Source: Fuscovulum ytuae
GTDB lineage: Bacteria; Pseudomonadota; Alphaproteobacteria; Rhodobacterales; Rhodobacteraceae
Length of the DNA stretch: 64,000 nucleotides
Direction: 5' to 3'
Assembly (NCBI RefSeq): GCF_029953595.1
Contig: NZ_CP124535.1
Location: 1,458,001-1,522,000 of the forward strand
Both the position numbers and the translations under genes were made by a program. Below are positions 54,063 to 62,776 of this stretch, in pieces. The notes under the pieces were generated by a model. It worked only from the letters and a program-made list of their open reading frames with translations, ran no database searches and was not told where the DNA came from. Within the stretch, counting starts at the first letter, position 1; every line of letters starts with the position of its first letter.

Positions 54063-56877
54063 AACTTTGGGATTGAAGCGCGGCAAGGCTGCGGTGCAAT
54101 TCGGCCTGCGCTTGTTTCAAGGCAGGGATCAGTTCGTCTTCGGCCCTTTTGTCCCCCGCCTCAACCGCTGCGAGCAGGGACACGAGTTGCGGCATGTCGA
54201 AATTACCGATTGCCCCTTTCAACTGATGGGCGATCCGCGCCCGATCCGCATGACGCCCCTGCGATATGGCCTGCATCAGGTCCGGAACCTCTGAGTCCAT
54301 GCGGTCCAGCATCAGGGACACCAGCGCCTGCGTTCGGTCTGGCCCCAGATCGGCCAAGGTGGACGACACCGAGGCGGCAATCCCTGCCCGGCCGCAATAC
54401 CGCCCAAGCGCCTCGGCCAACCGGGCCGGGATGATCGGTTTGGGCAGCACCTCAACCATCCCGGCCTCGCGGCAGGCGGCGATATCGCGCGGCTGAACAT
54501 GCGCAGATATTCCGATGACGGGCAGTTGCGTTTCGTCGCGCAGTTGCCGTGTCACTTCGATCCCTGAAACGTCTGGCAGGCTGACATCCATCAGCACCGC
54601 GTCAAAATCGGCCTGCGTGACCAAATTCAAAGCCGCTTGACCGCTGCCTGCGATGGTTACCGAATGACCCATCTCTTCGAGGCAGTTCTGGATCACCGTC
54701 TGATTTACGGGGTGATCTTCGACAACCAAAAGACGCAGCGCGGGCGAAACGAGTGACGCGGTAGCCACGGCTGCTTTGGGCGCGACGATGGGCGAGAAAC
54801 CCAAATCAAGGTGGAAGGTTGCGCCCTGCCCCAGCTTGCTTTCGACTGTCAGGCTTCCACCCATCAGATCAGTCAAGCGGCGCGAGATGGACAGGCCCAA
54901 GCCGGTTCCGCCAAAATGACGGGCCGTTTCGGCATCCTCTTGTTCGAATGGCGCGAAGATGCGCTCCAAGGCCTCGGGCGCGATGCCCTTGCCGCTGTCG
55001 CAGACGCTGAAACGGTAACGCCCTAGTCCGCCCAGTTCGGTGACAGATAGGGTAACACCCCCTTCGTCGGTAAACTTCAGCGCGTTAGAAACGAGGTTGA
55101 AGAGGATTTGGCGTAGTTTTCCGGCATCCCCTTGCAAATGAGGCTGCGCGCCCTCAGGTCCCGTCACCTTAAGTTGCAGGCCCTTTTCATCGGCGATCGG
55201 TCCCATGAGCAATTCGACATCCTTAAGAACTGCCGAAAGCTGAAATGGCACTTCCTCTAGGGCGACCATCCCGCCTTCCAGCTTGGAATGATCAAGGATG
55301 CTGTTGAGAACGCCCATCAAGCTTTCGCCCGACGCGAGTGCGACATCAAGTTGCGCCTTTTGCCGCGCCTGTAGGCGCCCTCGCCCTATGCCGCGCAACA
55401 TGCCCAGAACGCCGTTCATCGCCGTTCGCACCTCGTGGCTCATCATGGCGAGAAAGTCGGTCTTGGCCCTGTCGGCATGTTCCGCCCGCGCGCGGGCCGC
55501 ATCATGGGCTGCGACCTCGCCGCGCAATTGGGCCGTACGCTCGTCGACAAGCCGTTGCAGTTCGTTCCTGTGGGCCTGCAATTCGATCAGATGGCGTCCA
55601 CGCTCTTCCTCAAAGGCGCGATTGGCCAGCGACTGACGGCGAAAAAACTCGACTGCGCCTTCCATTCGCGCGATCTCGTCGCGGCCCTTGGGGATGATTG
55701 GGGCGATCTCTTCGCCCTCGGCAAGGCTGAACATCCCCGCGCTTAGCCGATCAAGGCGGCGGATGACATTGCCGCGGACGTAAAACCAAAAGACCGCCAA
55801 TGACAGGGCGAGTGCAAGGATGGACGACAACGCATAAAGCCGCTGTGTCGCTGCAATCGCTTCGGCCGCCAAAGCCCCGGCCGTGACCGCCCGCGCTTCG
55901 ATCTGATCGGCGAGTTCCGAGGCAGCCTGTTCCAAGGCTTCGGCCGCGTCGCGCAGTTCACCCTGCGCGGCATCGATCCGGCGATCTAGGTCAAGCACTT
56001 CGCCTGCTGTTTCGAACAGGCCATCTGATTGCGGTGGCGCGGGTGTGCCGGTCCCCAACCTTCGCAACAGTGCAAGCGCACGATCCGCGCGGCGGGGATC
56101 GTTCACGGCCACGATCCGGCGCGTCACCACCTTCAGCCGCCCATTCAATTCCTCGCGCAGCGCGGCCAGTTCATCCGGCGATGCCACGGCTGCCACGCGG
56201 TTCAAGAGCAAGCCGATCTCGGCCGAATGGGCACGCATTTCCGTCATCAGCCCAAGCTGAAACAGATCAACCTCGATCAGCTTGTCCAAAGCTTCCAGCC
56301 GCGCTTCCCGGTCTCCCGACTCGCCTGCCTCGATCTCGTAGAGGTTTGAGATAACGGCAGCGGTCCCCATCTCGGCATTCGCGACCAGCGTATCCGAAAT
56401 TTCGGTCAACTCTCGCGCTGCGGCCAATCCGTCCTGCAGTTGAACGTCCCGTCTTGCGATGAGAGAAATCCTTTGGCCTACCAGCCTTTCTAGGCCACGG
56501 ATCGCCGCACGGACCTGCTGTTCGGCCGCCAAGGCCTCCAAAGGATTGCCTTCCGATCCTGTCGAATAACGCGCCAGACGAGACCGCAGCGCATCAACCT
56601 GCGCCATCAGGAATTCCGACCGCTCTGCCCTTTGTGCCTCGGTGCTTACTGCAGCAAGTTCAGGGGCCACGGCCACGACACGGCTTGTGCCTTCGGCCAC
56701 GGCACGGACCTCTGAAATGGCGGGAATAGCCTCGGTCACCAAGCGCGACTGTGTCCGCGCGACGTCCTGCAATTCGAACCAACCCAGCACGGCAGTCGTC
56801 GCAGGAAAGCTCGCAATCACGGCAATTGCGAGCAAGAGCTTGCCACCGAGACTCGACTTGAAGCCGGGTTTTCGCAA
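54043..56877 (-). CDS. torS: TorS-like tripartite hybrid histidine kinase
   Basis: 944 residues: a first helix (about 12-32), a long all-helical periplasmic sensor (about 35-330) of the TorS type, a second helix (about 335-360), HAMP, H-box FLAMMSHEVRTAMNGVLGML, ATPase with NLVSNALKFTDEG and GTGLGLSISRRL, a receiver (LLVVEDHPVNQ; LMDVSLPDVSG) and a C-terminal HPt with AHQLKGAIGNF. The start is TTG at 56877. In E. coli TorS senses TMAO through TorT and phosphorylates TorR; all three partners are present here. Confidence 0.87.
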   Translation of the reverse strand: MRKPGFKSSLGGKLLLAIAVIASFPATTAVLGWFELQDVARTQSRLVTEAIPAISEVRAVAEGTSRVVAVAPELAAVSTEAQRAERSEFLMAQVDALRSRLARYSTGSEGNPLEALAAEQQVRAAIRGLERLVGQRISLIARRDVQLQDGLAAARELTEISDTLVANAEMGTAAVISNLYEIEAGESGDREARLEALDKLIEVDLFQLGLMTEMRAHSAEIGLLLNRVAAVASPDELAALREELNGRLKVVTRRIVAVNDPRRADRALALLRRLGTGTPAPPQSDGLFETAGEVLDLDRRIDAAQGELRDAAEALEQAASELADQIEARAVTAGALAAEAIAATQRLYALSSILALALSLAVFWFYVRGNVIRRLDRLSAGMFSLAEGEEIAPIIPKGRDEIARMEGAVEFFRRQSLANRAFEEERGRHLIELQAHRNELQRLVDERTAQLRGEVAAHDAARARAEHADRAKTDFLAMMSHEVRTAMNGVLGMLRGIGRGRLQARQKAQLDVALASGESLMGVLNSILDHSKLEGGMVALEEVPFQLSAVLKDVELLMGPIADEKGLQLKVTGPEGAQPHLQGDAGKLRQILFNLVSNALKFTDEGGVTLSVTELGGLGRYRFSVCDSGKGIAPEALERIFAPFEQEDAETARHFGGTGLGLSISRRLTDLMGGSLTVESKLGQGATFHLDLGFSPIVAPKAAVATASLVSPALRLLVVEDHPVNQTVIQNCLEEMGHSVTIAGSGQAALNLVTQADFDAVLMDVSLPDVSGIEVTRQLRDETQLPVIGISAHVQPRDIAACREAGMVEVLPKPIIPARLAEALGRYCGRAGIAASVSSTLADLGPDRTQALVSLMLDRMDSEVPDLMQAISQGRHADRARIAHQLKGAIGNFDMPQLVSLLAAVEAGDKRAEDELIPALKQAQAELHRSLAALQSQSFMPAAQ

Positions 56878-56945
56878 TTTTCACCCCAAGAGCGCCGCCA
56901 TCCCCGTTAGGCTAGCATCGAATCCGCATCTGGGGGGAAAAACCG

Positions 56946-58013
56946 TTGATCCGCCTTTGTCTCGGCCTGTTGCTGGCAATAACCGCCCCCGCATGGGCCG
57001 AAAACCGCTGGCCACTTGTCGCGCCGGACAGGCCGTTTGACGATGACAGCCCCCTTACGACGGTGGAATATCTCGCGCTTGACCGCGCGAGTGAGCCGTG
57101 GCGGCTTTGCATCCTCTATCCGCACCTGAAGGACGCCTATTGGTTAAGTGTGAATTATGGAATGGTCGAAGAGGCCCGCCGTCTGGGTGTCTCTTTCGAC
57201 CTTTTCGAAGCAGGTGGATATCCAAATCTCGAACGTCAACGTGAACAGCTGGCCGCTTGCGCAGATGAGGATTTCGACGCTGTGATTTTGGGGACTGTGT
57301 CCTATGACGGTCTGACCCCAGAAGTGGAACGGATCGCCGCCCTGAAGCCGGTGATTGCCGCCGTCAACGACATTGAAGACCGCGGCATCACCGCCAAAGC
57401 CAGCGTTCCATGGCGCGAGATGGGCGCCGCCGCGGGCCGGTTCATTGCGGGACTGCACCCTTCGGGCAGCGCAAGCGTAAATGTCGCTTGGTTTCCCGGT
57501 CCGGCTGGCGCGGGATGGGTGCCTTTCGTGGAGGAAGGCTTTCGCGCGGAACTTGCCAAATCCTCGGCCCGCCTTGTTACAACAAAATACGGCGATACCG
57601 GCCTTGAACAGCAGGTCCTTCTGGTCGAGGAGGTGCTGGATACCCAGCAGCAGGTTGACTACCTCATCGGTAGCGGTCCGATGGCCGAGGCCGCGGTTTC
57701 GATCCTTCGCGCACGTGGCATGACAGCGGATGTCGGCGTGGTGTCCACCTATCTCAGTCACGCCGTCTATCGCGGCATTACGCGAGATCGAATCCTCGCC
57801 GCGCCAACGGATTTTCCGGTTGTGCAGGGGCGTCTCGCCGTCGAAATGGCGGTCCGGGCCATCGAGGGCAGGTTGACGGTGGCACATGCCGGTCCACGAA
57901 TCGAGATTGTCACATCCGGCAATGTGCAATCCATCGGAACCGAAGGGTCGCTTGCACCGGCAAGCTTCGTTCCGATTTTCGCATTGCCAAGCGGCGATGC
58001 TGGCCCCCCTTGA
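56946..58013 (+). CDS. torT: TorT-like periplasmic binding protein
   Basis: 355 residues starting at TTG 56946, with a signal peptide (LCLGLLLAITAPAWA) before ENRW. The mature part is a type I periplasmic-binding fold: CILYPHLKDAYWLSVNYGMVEEARRLGV, then VILGTVSYDGLTP and VAWFPGPAGAGW. This matches TorT, which binds TMAO and contacts TorS. It is divergent from the TorS-like gene with 68 bases between. No tor reductase genes lie in the window. Confidence 0.87.
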   Translation: MIRLCLGLLLAITAPAWAENRWPLVAPDRPFDDDSPLTTVEYLALDRASEPWRLCILYPHLKDAYWLSVNYGMVEEARRLGVSFDLFEAGGYPNLERQREQLAACADEDFDAVILGTVSYDGLTPEVERIAALKPVIAAVNDIEDRGITAKASVPWREMGAAAGRFIAGLHPSGSASVNVAWFPGPAGAGWVPFVEEGFRAELAKSSARLVTTKYGDTGLEQQVLLVEEVLDTQQQVDYLIGSGPMAEAAVSILRARGMTADVGVVSTYLSHAVYRGITRDRILAAPTDFPVVQGRLAVEMAVRAIEGRLTVAHAGPRIEIVTSGNVQSIGTEGSLAPASFVPIFALPSGDAGPP

Positions 58014-58261
58014 TGTGACGGGACGCCCTGCGCTTGGGCAGAGGATGAAGGCCGTCTTGGGGACAAGGCCGAACGCCTGCTTTCTGCCGGTGCTCTTGTT
58101 GAACAGGGGCGATGGGTCAGCTGCCACGCTGACCTTGGTCCTTTGGGGACTTGAGATGATCCAGATGAAGCCTGCCAGATGGCCAAGCTCCACGATGGCA
58201 GCCCATAATTACCCAGTGGCAGTGAACGACCGTTTTCGTAGCAGATAAAAGGTTTTGGGAA
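58014..58261. other. Non-coding, less GC-rich stretch beside an integration scar
   Basis: Frames on both strands run through it, but none shows a recognisable family or a good ribosome-binding site. Its composition is less GC-rich than the flanking housekeeping genes. I read it as degraded mobile-element DNA continuing from the integrase remnant. Confidence 0.5.
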
Positions 58262-58545
58262 AGCCTTGTGGCGGCAGAGATCGTACTTCCTTAGGGTCTG
58301 CACCTTTGACCGATCGCAGGCATCCACAGGATCTATTGCTCTTGCACCATCGAACTCGGCCTCCACCTCCCTATGCACACCCGTTCAAGGGCACGCCGTT
58401 GCTCGTCGGTTTCGTGGGATGTGGAGAATTTTCGCTTTCCGATCAACTTGATCAGGTCACTTGGCACACGCCGACTGTAACCGACGCGTCCCGATTTGCG
58501 ATCTTGGGTCAGATCGTCAATCGTTATGTAGAGTCGCAAAGCCAC
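58262..58545 (-). pseudogene. Frameshifted N-terminal remnant of a phage-type integrase
   Basis: From ATG 58545 one frame reads GRVGYSRRVPSDLIKLIGKRKFSTSHETDEQRRALERV (split), which looks like the N-terminal DUF6538-type domain of tyrosine recombinases. Near 58381 the similarity shifts to a second frame, HREVEAEFDGARAIDP, typical of the next integrase helix, so a one-base loss or two-base gain has occurred. The catalytic domain is absent. It lies 78 bases from the 3' end of tRNA-Thr and points the same way, as in tRNA-integrated elements. Confidence 0.7.
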
Positions 58546-58623
58546 GGCAGGCTGCCCTTGCGTAGCGAATATGTCGTGAGTTCAAGTTCAACCCGAGGAA
58601 ACCGTTGATTTCCTTGAGAAGAA

Positions 58624-58699
58624 TGGTGCCGCTGAAGGGACTCGAACCCCCGACCCCATCATTACGAATGACGTGCTCTACCAGCTGAGCTACAGCGGC
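58624..58699 (-). tRNA. tRNA-Thr (CGT anticodon)
   Basis: 76 bases including an encoded CCA. The acceptor arms GCCGCTG and CAGCGGC pair fully, the D-arm has AGCTCAGCTGGTAGAGC, the anticodon loop TTCGTAA gives CGT (codon ACG, Thr), and the T-arm has GGTTCGAGTCC. Its 3' end borders the integrase remnant. Confidence 0.97.
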
Positions 58700-58778
58700 C
58701 TGGTGGCGGGCTATTAGCATCGCTCTGTGGCGGTGTGTAGCCCCCTTGGGAAGAAAATTGCACCTCTCGCCGAAAGCG

Positions 58779-59816
58779 TCAGCGAATGAAATCGTCGATC
58801 ACGGCGACACCCGGCGGCATTGGCGCGTCGAATGCACGCAATTCGGCGCTGGCGCCGGATAGGGGCACCGTGCGGGCAATCAGGGGGGACATGTCCACCA
58901 CACCCCGCGTGATCAGGTCCAGCAGCGACGGATAACGCCAAGCGGGCATGCCCCGCGTGCCATAGACGGCCAATTGCTTCATGTAGACCGCATTCATATG
59001 GATCTCCATCCGCGCGGTATGGCCTGTGGGCAGTCCAACCTGCACATGCCGCCCCAAGGGGCGTAGGCAATCGATGCTGGCATTGGCGGTGGCAGCAATG
59101 CCCAGCGCCTCGATCGAGACATGGGCACCGCCCCCTGTCGCCTCGACGATCCGGGCAGCCACGTCGCCAGCGCGCGCGTCGAAGGCGGCCTCGGCACCTA
59201 AGGCCAGCGCATGGGAGAGTTTTTCCGGCACAACATCCACAACCACGACCCGCGCCCCCAAGGCGCGGCCAAGGATCAGCGCAGACAGCCCGATTCCGCC
59301 CGTGCCATGCACCGCCAGCCATTCGCCGGCCCTCAGATCGGCCCGCCCCGTCAGGGCGTGCCATGCGGTCGTCACGCGGCACCCAAGGCCCGCCGCGAGG
59401 ACCGGCGAGATCGCCTCTGGCAGGCGCGCAAGGTTATGGGCGCGCGGCACCGAGATGTATTCTGCATAGGCCCCCGGTTCACCGAAACCCGGCACGCGCT
59501 GCGACCGGCAGATCGTGGTCTGTCCCGATTGGCAATCGGGGCATTGCCCACAGGCTAGGATGAAGGGTGCGATGACCCGGTCTCCAACCTGCCAGCGGGA
59601 CAGCGGTCCGGCCTCCACCACCTCGCCGCAATATTCGTGACCCGGAATGGCCCCCGGCTTCACGCGGGGATGTTCCCCAACCCAGCCGTGCCAATCGCTG
59701 CGGCAGATGCCGCAGGCAAGAACCTTGAGGATGACGCCGTCCGCCTCGCATTCGGGATCGGGGACGGCGTCGAGGATAAGGTCTTCGCGATAGGCTTTCA
59801 GGATGGCGGCGCGCAT
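58779..59816 (-). CDS. Zinc-dependent alcohol dehydrogenase (MDR superfamily)
   Basis: 345 residues, two zincs. The catalytic-zinc motif is GICRSDWHGW followed by GHEYCGEVVEAG, and the structural-zinc Cys cluster is CGQCPDCQSGQTTIC. The NAD Rossmann loop is VHGTGGIGLSA (about 168). ATG 59816 has AAGGA upstream. It follows purS, where purQ is often found in this group of bacteria. Substrate (a primary alcohol or aldehyde) is not inferable. Confidence 0.92.
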   Translation of the reverse strand: MRAAILKAYREDLILDAVPDPECEADGVILKVLACGICRSDWHGWVGEHPRVKPGAIPGHEYCGEVVEAGPLSRWQVGDRVIAPFILACGQCPDCQSGQTTICRSQRVPGFGEPGAYAEYISVPRAHNLARLPEAISPVLAAGLGCRVTTAWHALTGRADLRAGEWLAVHGTGGIGLSALILGRALGARVVVVDVVPEKLSHALALGAEAAFDARAGDVAARIVEATGGGAHVSIEALGIAATANASIDCLRPLGRHVQVGLPTGHTARMEIHMNAVYMKQLAVYGTRGMPAWRYPSLLDLITRGVVDMSPLIARTVPLSGASAELRAFDAPMPPGVAVIDDFIR

Positions 59817-59909
59817 GGGTCTGTCCTTCTTGGGCCACCACCCAAGCACCCGGCGCGGCAGCGGGCAAGGCCCAAGCCGACACCCGCCCGTCGCAGAAAG
59901 ACCGGGATG

Positions 59910-60149
59910 TCAGAGAATCTCGACCCGGTAGCTTTCGATCACGGTGTTGGCGAGAAGCTTTTCGCACATCGCCTTCACATCCGCCTCGGCCTTGCTTCGG
60001 TCCGTCTCTGCCAGATCAAGCTCGATCACCTTGCCCTGACGCACGCCTTCCACCCCGGCAAAGCCCAGCGTGCCCAGCGCGTGGCGCACGGCCTCACCCT
60101 GCGGATCAAGGACGCCATTCTTCAACATGACGGTGACGCGCGCTTTCAT
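59910..60149 (-). CDS. purS: Phosphoribosylformylglycinamidine synthase subunit PurS
   Basis: 79 residues: MKARVTVMLKNGVLDPQGEAV, then GVRQGKVIELDLA and KLLANTVIESYRVEIL. PurS is the small linker subunit joining PurQ and PurL in purine synthesis. ATG 60149 has GGGGA six bases upstream; ATG 60155 is an alternative. Downstream of purC, with a GC palindrome (GCCCCCGCGGGGGC, 60195-60208) between. purQ does not follow here. Confidence 0.95.
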   Translation of the reverse strand: MKARVTVMLKNGVLDPQGEAVRHALGTLGFAGVEGVRQGKVIELDLAETDRSKAEADVKAMCEKLLANTVIESYRVEIL

Positions 60150-60218
60150 CTTCATTCCCCGGCCAAGGTTGGATTGGCGCTGCCATAACGCCCCGCCCCC
60201 GCGGGGGCAAGGCATCAG

Positions 60219-60986
60219 TCAATTGATCAGCGTCGGCTTCGTCGGATGGGTGACATTCGACGGCAGCACGCCCAGCCTGCGGGCGAGTTCCGTATAGACA
60301 TCCGCCAGTGGCCCGGGGTCGCGGGTGACGCCATCGCGTTCCATCGATTCTGCCGCCCCGCGCAGATCCCACAGACGGCAGCTGTCGGGGCTGATTTCGT
60401 CGGCGATGATCAGGCGCATGTAGTCGCCATCCCAGATGCGGCCCACCTCGATGCGGAAATCGGCCAGCCGGATGCCCACACCCATCATCACGCCCGACAG
60501 GAAGTCATTCACCCGCAGGGACAGCGCCACGATATCATCAAGGTCCTGCTGGCTGGCCCAGTTGAAGGCGAAGATATGCTCTTCGCTGACCATGGGCGTG
60601 CCCAGGCGTTCGTCCTTGTAGTAATATTCCACGATGGGGCGCGGCAGCGGCGTGCCTTCGGGAATGCCGAGACGGGCCGAAAGCTCGCCTGCGGCAAAGT
60701 TCCGCACCACCACTTCAAGCGGGATAATCTCGGCCATCCGCACCAGTTGTTCGCGCATGTTCAGACGGCGGATAAAATGGGTGGGCACGCCGATGGCGTT
60801 CAGACCCGTCATGAAGAATTCCGACAGCCGGTTGTTCAGCACGCCTTTGCCTTCCACGGCCGCAGGCGCGGGGGTGGCGGGGCTGGGGGCGCTGTCATCC
60901 TTGAAATACTGGATCAGAGTGCCCGGCTCTGGCCCTTCGTAAAGGATCTTCGCCTTGCCCTCGTAAACCTTCTTGCGACGTGCCAT
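60219..60986 (-). CDS. purC: SAICAR synthetase
   Basis: Phosphoribosylaminoimidazole-succinocarboxamide synthase, purine pathway. 255 residues from [18 protein letters not shown]; other signatures are [31 protein letters not shown]-type core ([13 protein letters not shown]), [14 protein letters not shown]-type region ([32 protein letters not shown], split). The frame extends to 61058, but the family start is at 60986. Divergent from the ATPase zeta-subunit gene. Confidence 0.96.
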   Translation of the reverse strand: MARRKKVYEGKAKILYEGPEPGTLIQYFKDDSAPSPATPAPAAVEGKGVLNNRLSEFFMTGLNAIGVPTHFIRRLNMREQLVRMAEIIPLEVVVRNFAAGELSARLGIPEGTPLPRPIVEYYYKDERLGTPMVSEEHIFAFNWASQQDLDDIVALSLRVNDFLSGVMMGVGIRLADFRIEVGRIWDGDYMRLIIADEISPDSCRLWDLRGAAESMERDGVTRDPGPLADVYTELARRLGVLPSNVTHPTKPTLIN

Positions 60987-61190
60987 GAATGCTCCGGTCA
61001 ATGCACAAGGCGGGGCAACCCCGAGGGTTCCCCGCCTGCTCTCGCGGCTATAGTCCAAGCCGATGCATCCCGCAAGGCGGCAGGCCGTCCGACAGGGCGC
61101 TTACCGTCGCAGGGCGCCGCCATCCTCTTGCAGCGGACGCGCCCTGCGGGCATATGAAGGATAAGCCAACACCGGATCAAGGGGCACCAC

Positions 61191-61505
61191 ATGACCACCT
61201 TCGACGATCGCGAAAACGCCTTCGAGGCAAAGTTCGCCCATGACGCCGACATGCAGTTCCGCGCCGAAGCCCGCCGCAACAAGCTTGTCGGGCTTTGGGC
61301 TGCGGGCCTTTTGGGCAAGGACGGCGATGCCGCCGCGGAATATGCCATGAGCGTGGTGAGCGCCGATTTCGAGGAAGCCGGGATCGAGGATGTGGTGCGC
61401 AAGGTCGCGGGCGATCTGGCCGGAAAGGCCAGCGCCGATGACGTGCGCGCCAAGATGGCCGAGCTTTTGCCCGTGGCCAAGCAGCAGCTGATGGACGAGC
61501 TTTGA
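61191..61505 (+). CDS. F1Fo-ATPase inhibitory subunit zeta (DUF1476)
   Basis: 104 residues with the alphaproteobacterial DUF1476 pattern: TTFDDRENAFEAKFAHDADMQFRAEARRNKLVGLWAAGLLG (split), then EEAGIEDVVRKVAGDL. In Paracoccus this protein (zeta) blocks ATP hydrolysis by the F1 motor through its N-terminal segment, seen here as FDDRENAFE. It is divergent from purC and ends at a strong terminator. Confidence 0.93.
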   Translation: MTTFDDRENAFEAKFAHDADMQFRAEARRNKLVGLWAAGLLGKDGDAAAEYAMSVVSADFEEAGIEDVVRKVAGDLAGKASADDVRAKMAELLPVAKQQLMDEL

Positions 61506-61540
61506 GGTAGGATGGGCGAGAGCGCCCATGCTACGGATCA

Positions 61541-61566
61541 AAAGGCACCCTGCGGGGTGCCTTTTT
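61541..61566 (+). terminator. Rho-independent terminator after the zeta-subunit gene
   Basis: AAAGGCACCC and GGGTGCCTTT form a perfect 10-bp stem around TGCG and run into a T stretch. A second hairpin (ATGGGCG-AGAG-CGCCCAT, 61512-61529) precedes it. Confidence 0.92.
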
Positions 61567-61681
61567 GGTATCCGCAGTGGCGATCTTGACGTGGCCTTCA
61601 AGATCATCATGCGGAATATCGAATTGCCTCATGCCGTCGCGCATGGCAGACGATTGGCATAACGTTTCAGAAAGGTGCCCC

Positions 61682-62695
61682 ATGGCCGATGCGCTGACCG
61701 AGCTTCTCTCTACCCGCGACTGGCTGATGGCCGATGGCGCGACGGGGACGAACCTGTTCAACATGGGCCTGTCTTCGGGCGAACCCCCGGAACTGTGGAA
61801 TGTCGATGAGCCCCAAAATATCCGCCAACTCTATCGCGGGGCGGTCGAGGCAGGGTCGGATATCTTTCTGACCAACACTTTCGGCGGAAATGCGGCGCGT
61901 CTGAAGCTGCACAATGCCCAAGGCCGGGTGCGCGAGTTGAACCGGGTTGGCGTCGAACTCGGCCGCGAGATTGCCGATGCCTCTGGGCGCAAGGTGGTGG
62001 TGGCCGGGTCAGTCGGCCCGACGGGCGAGATTTTCGAGCCGATGGGCACCCTGACCCACAAGGATGCGGTCGAAATCTTCCATGAACAGATGGAGGGGAT
62101 GAAGGAGGGCGGCGTTGACGTCCTGTGGATCGAGACGATCTCGGCCCCGGAAGAATACCGCGCGGCGGCAGAGGCAGCGAAATTGGCAGGCCTGCCTTGG
62201 TGCGGGACCATGAGCTTTGATACCGCCGGGCGGACGATGATGGGTGTCACCTCTTCGGCGCTGGCCGAACTGGTGGAAAAGCTGCCCAATCCGCCCATCG
62301 CCTTTGGCGCGAATTGCGGGGTGGGGGCGTCCGATCTGATGCGCACGGTTCTGGGCTTTGCCTCGACCGGGACGGAACGGCCCATCATCGCCAAGGGGAA
62401 TGCAGGCATTCCGAAGTATCACGATGGCCATATCCATTACGATGGCACGCCGGAATTGATGGCCGAATATGCAGTTCTGGCCCGTGACGCAGGCGTGCGG
62501 ATCATCGGGGGATGCTGCGGCACGATGCCCGAACATCTGCGCGCCATGCGTGCCGCATTGGAAAGCCGCCCGAAAGGCCCGCGCCCAACGTTGGAGACGA
62601 TCAGCGAAGCCTTGGGTGGCTTCTCTTCGGCCTCGGACGGCACGGGCGATGATGCGGGCGCGCCGCGCCGCGAACGGCGGGGGCGGCGCGGCTGA
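61682..62695 (+). CDS. bmt: Homocysteine S-methyltransferase, betaine-homocysteine type
   Basis: 337 residues. A TIM-barrel methyltransferase with DGATGTNLFNMGLSSGEPPELWN (split), TNTFGGN (about 60), the zinc Cys in ANCGVGASD (about 219) and the Cys pair in IIGGCCGTMPEHL (about 280). The family moves a methyl group to homocysteine; the Rhodobacterales subgroup uses glycine betaine or dimethylated intermediates. The C-terminal tail is rich in Arg/Gly and probably disordered. ATG 61682 has AAAGGTG upstream; the frame is open 39 codons further up. Confidence 0.85.
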   Translation: MADALTELLSTRDWLMADGATGTNLFNMGLSSGEPPELWNVDEPQNIRQLYRGAVEAGSDIFLTNTFGGNAARLKLHNAQGRVRELNRVGVELGREIADASGRKVVVAGSVGPTGEIFEPMGTLTHKDAVEIFHEQMEGMKEGGVDVLWIETISAPEEYRAAAEAAKLAGLPWCGTMSFDTAGRTMMGVTSSALAELVEKLPNPPIAFGANCGVGASDLMRTVLGFASTGTERPIIAKGNAGIPKYHDGHIHYDGTPELMAEYAVLARDAGVRIIGGCCGTMPEHLRAMRAALESRPKGPRPTLETISEALGGFSSASDGTGDDAGAPRRERRGRRG

Positions 62696-62776
62696 GGCCG
62701 CGCCAAAACCGCCCTTGCGCCCTGCCCCGCCCTGCCCTAAGACGCCCGCGGAATTCGGGCCTTGCGGGGGGGATGC

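Noticed and set aside
57144-58193. Minus-strand frame across torT and the adjoining non-coding DNA
   Set aside because: Mostly antisense of torT; the extra N-terminal part resembles no transposase or other family I can name.
58255-58608. Plus-strand frame of 117 codons
   Set aside because: Antisense of the integrase remnant, whose minus-strand reading is clearly integrase-like.
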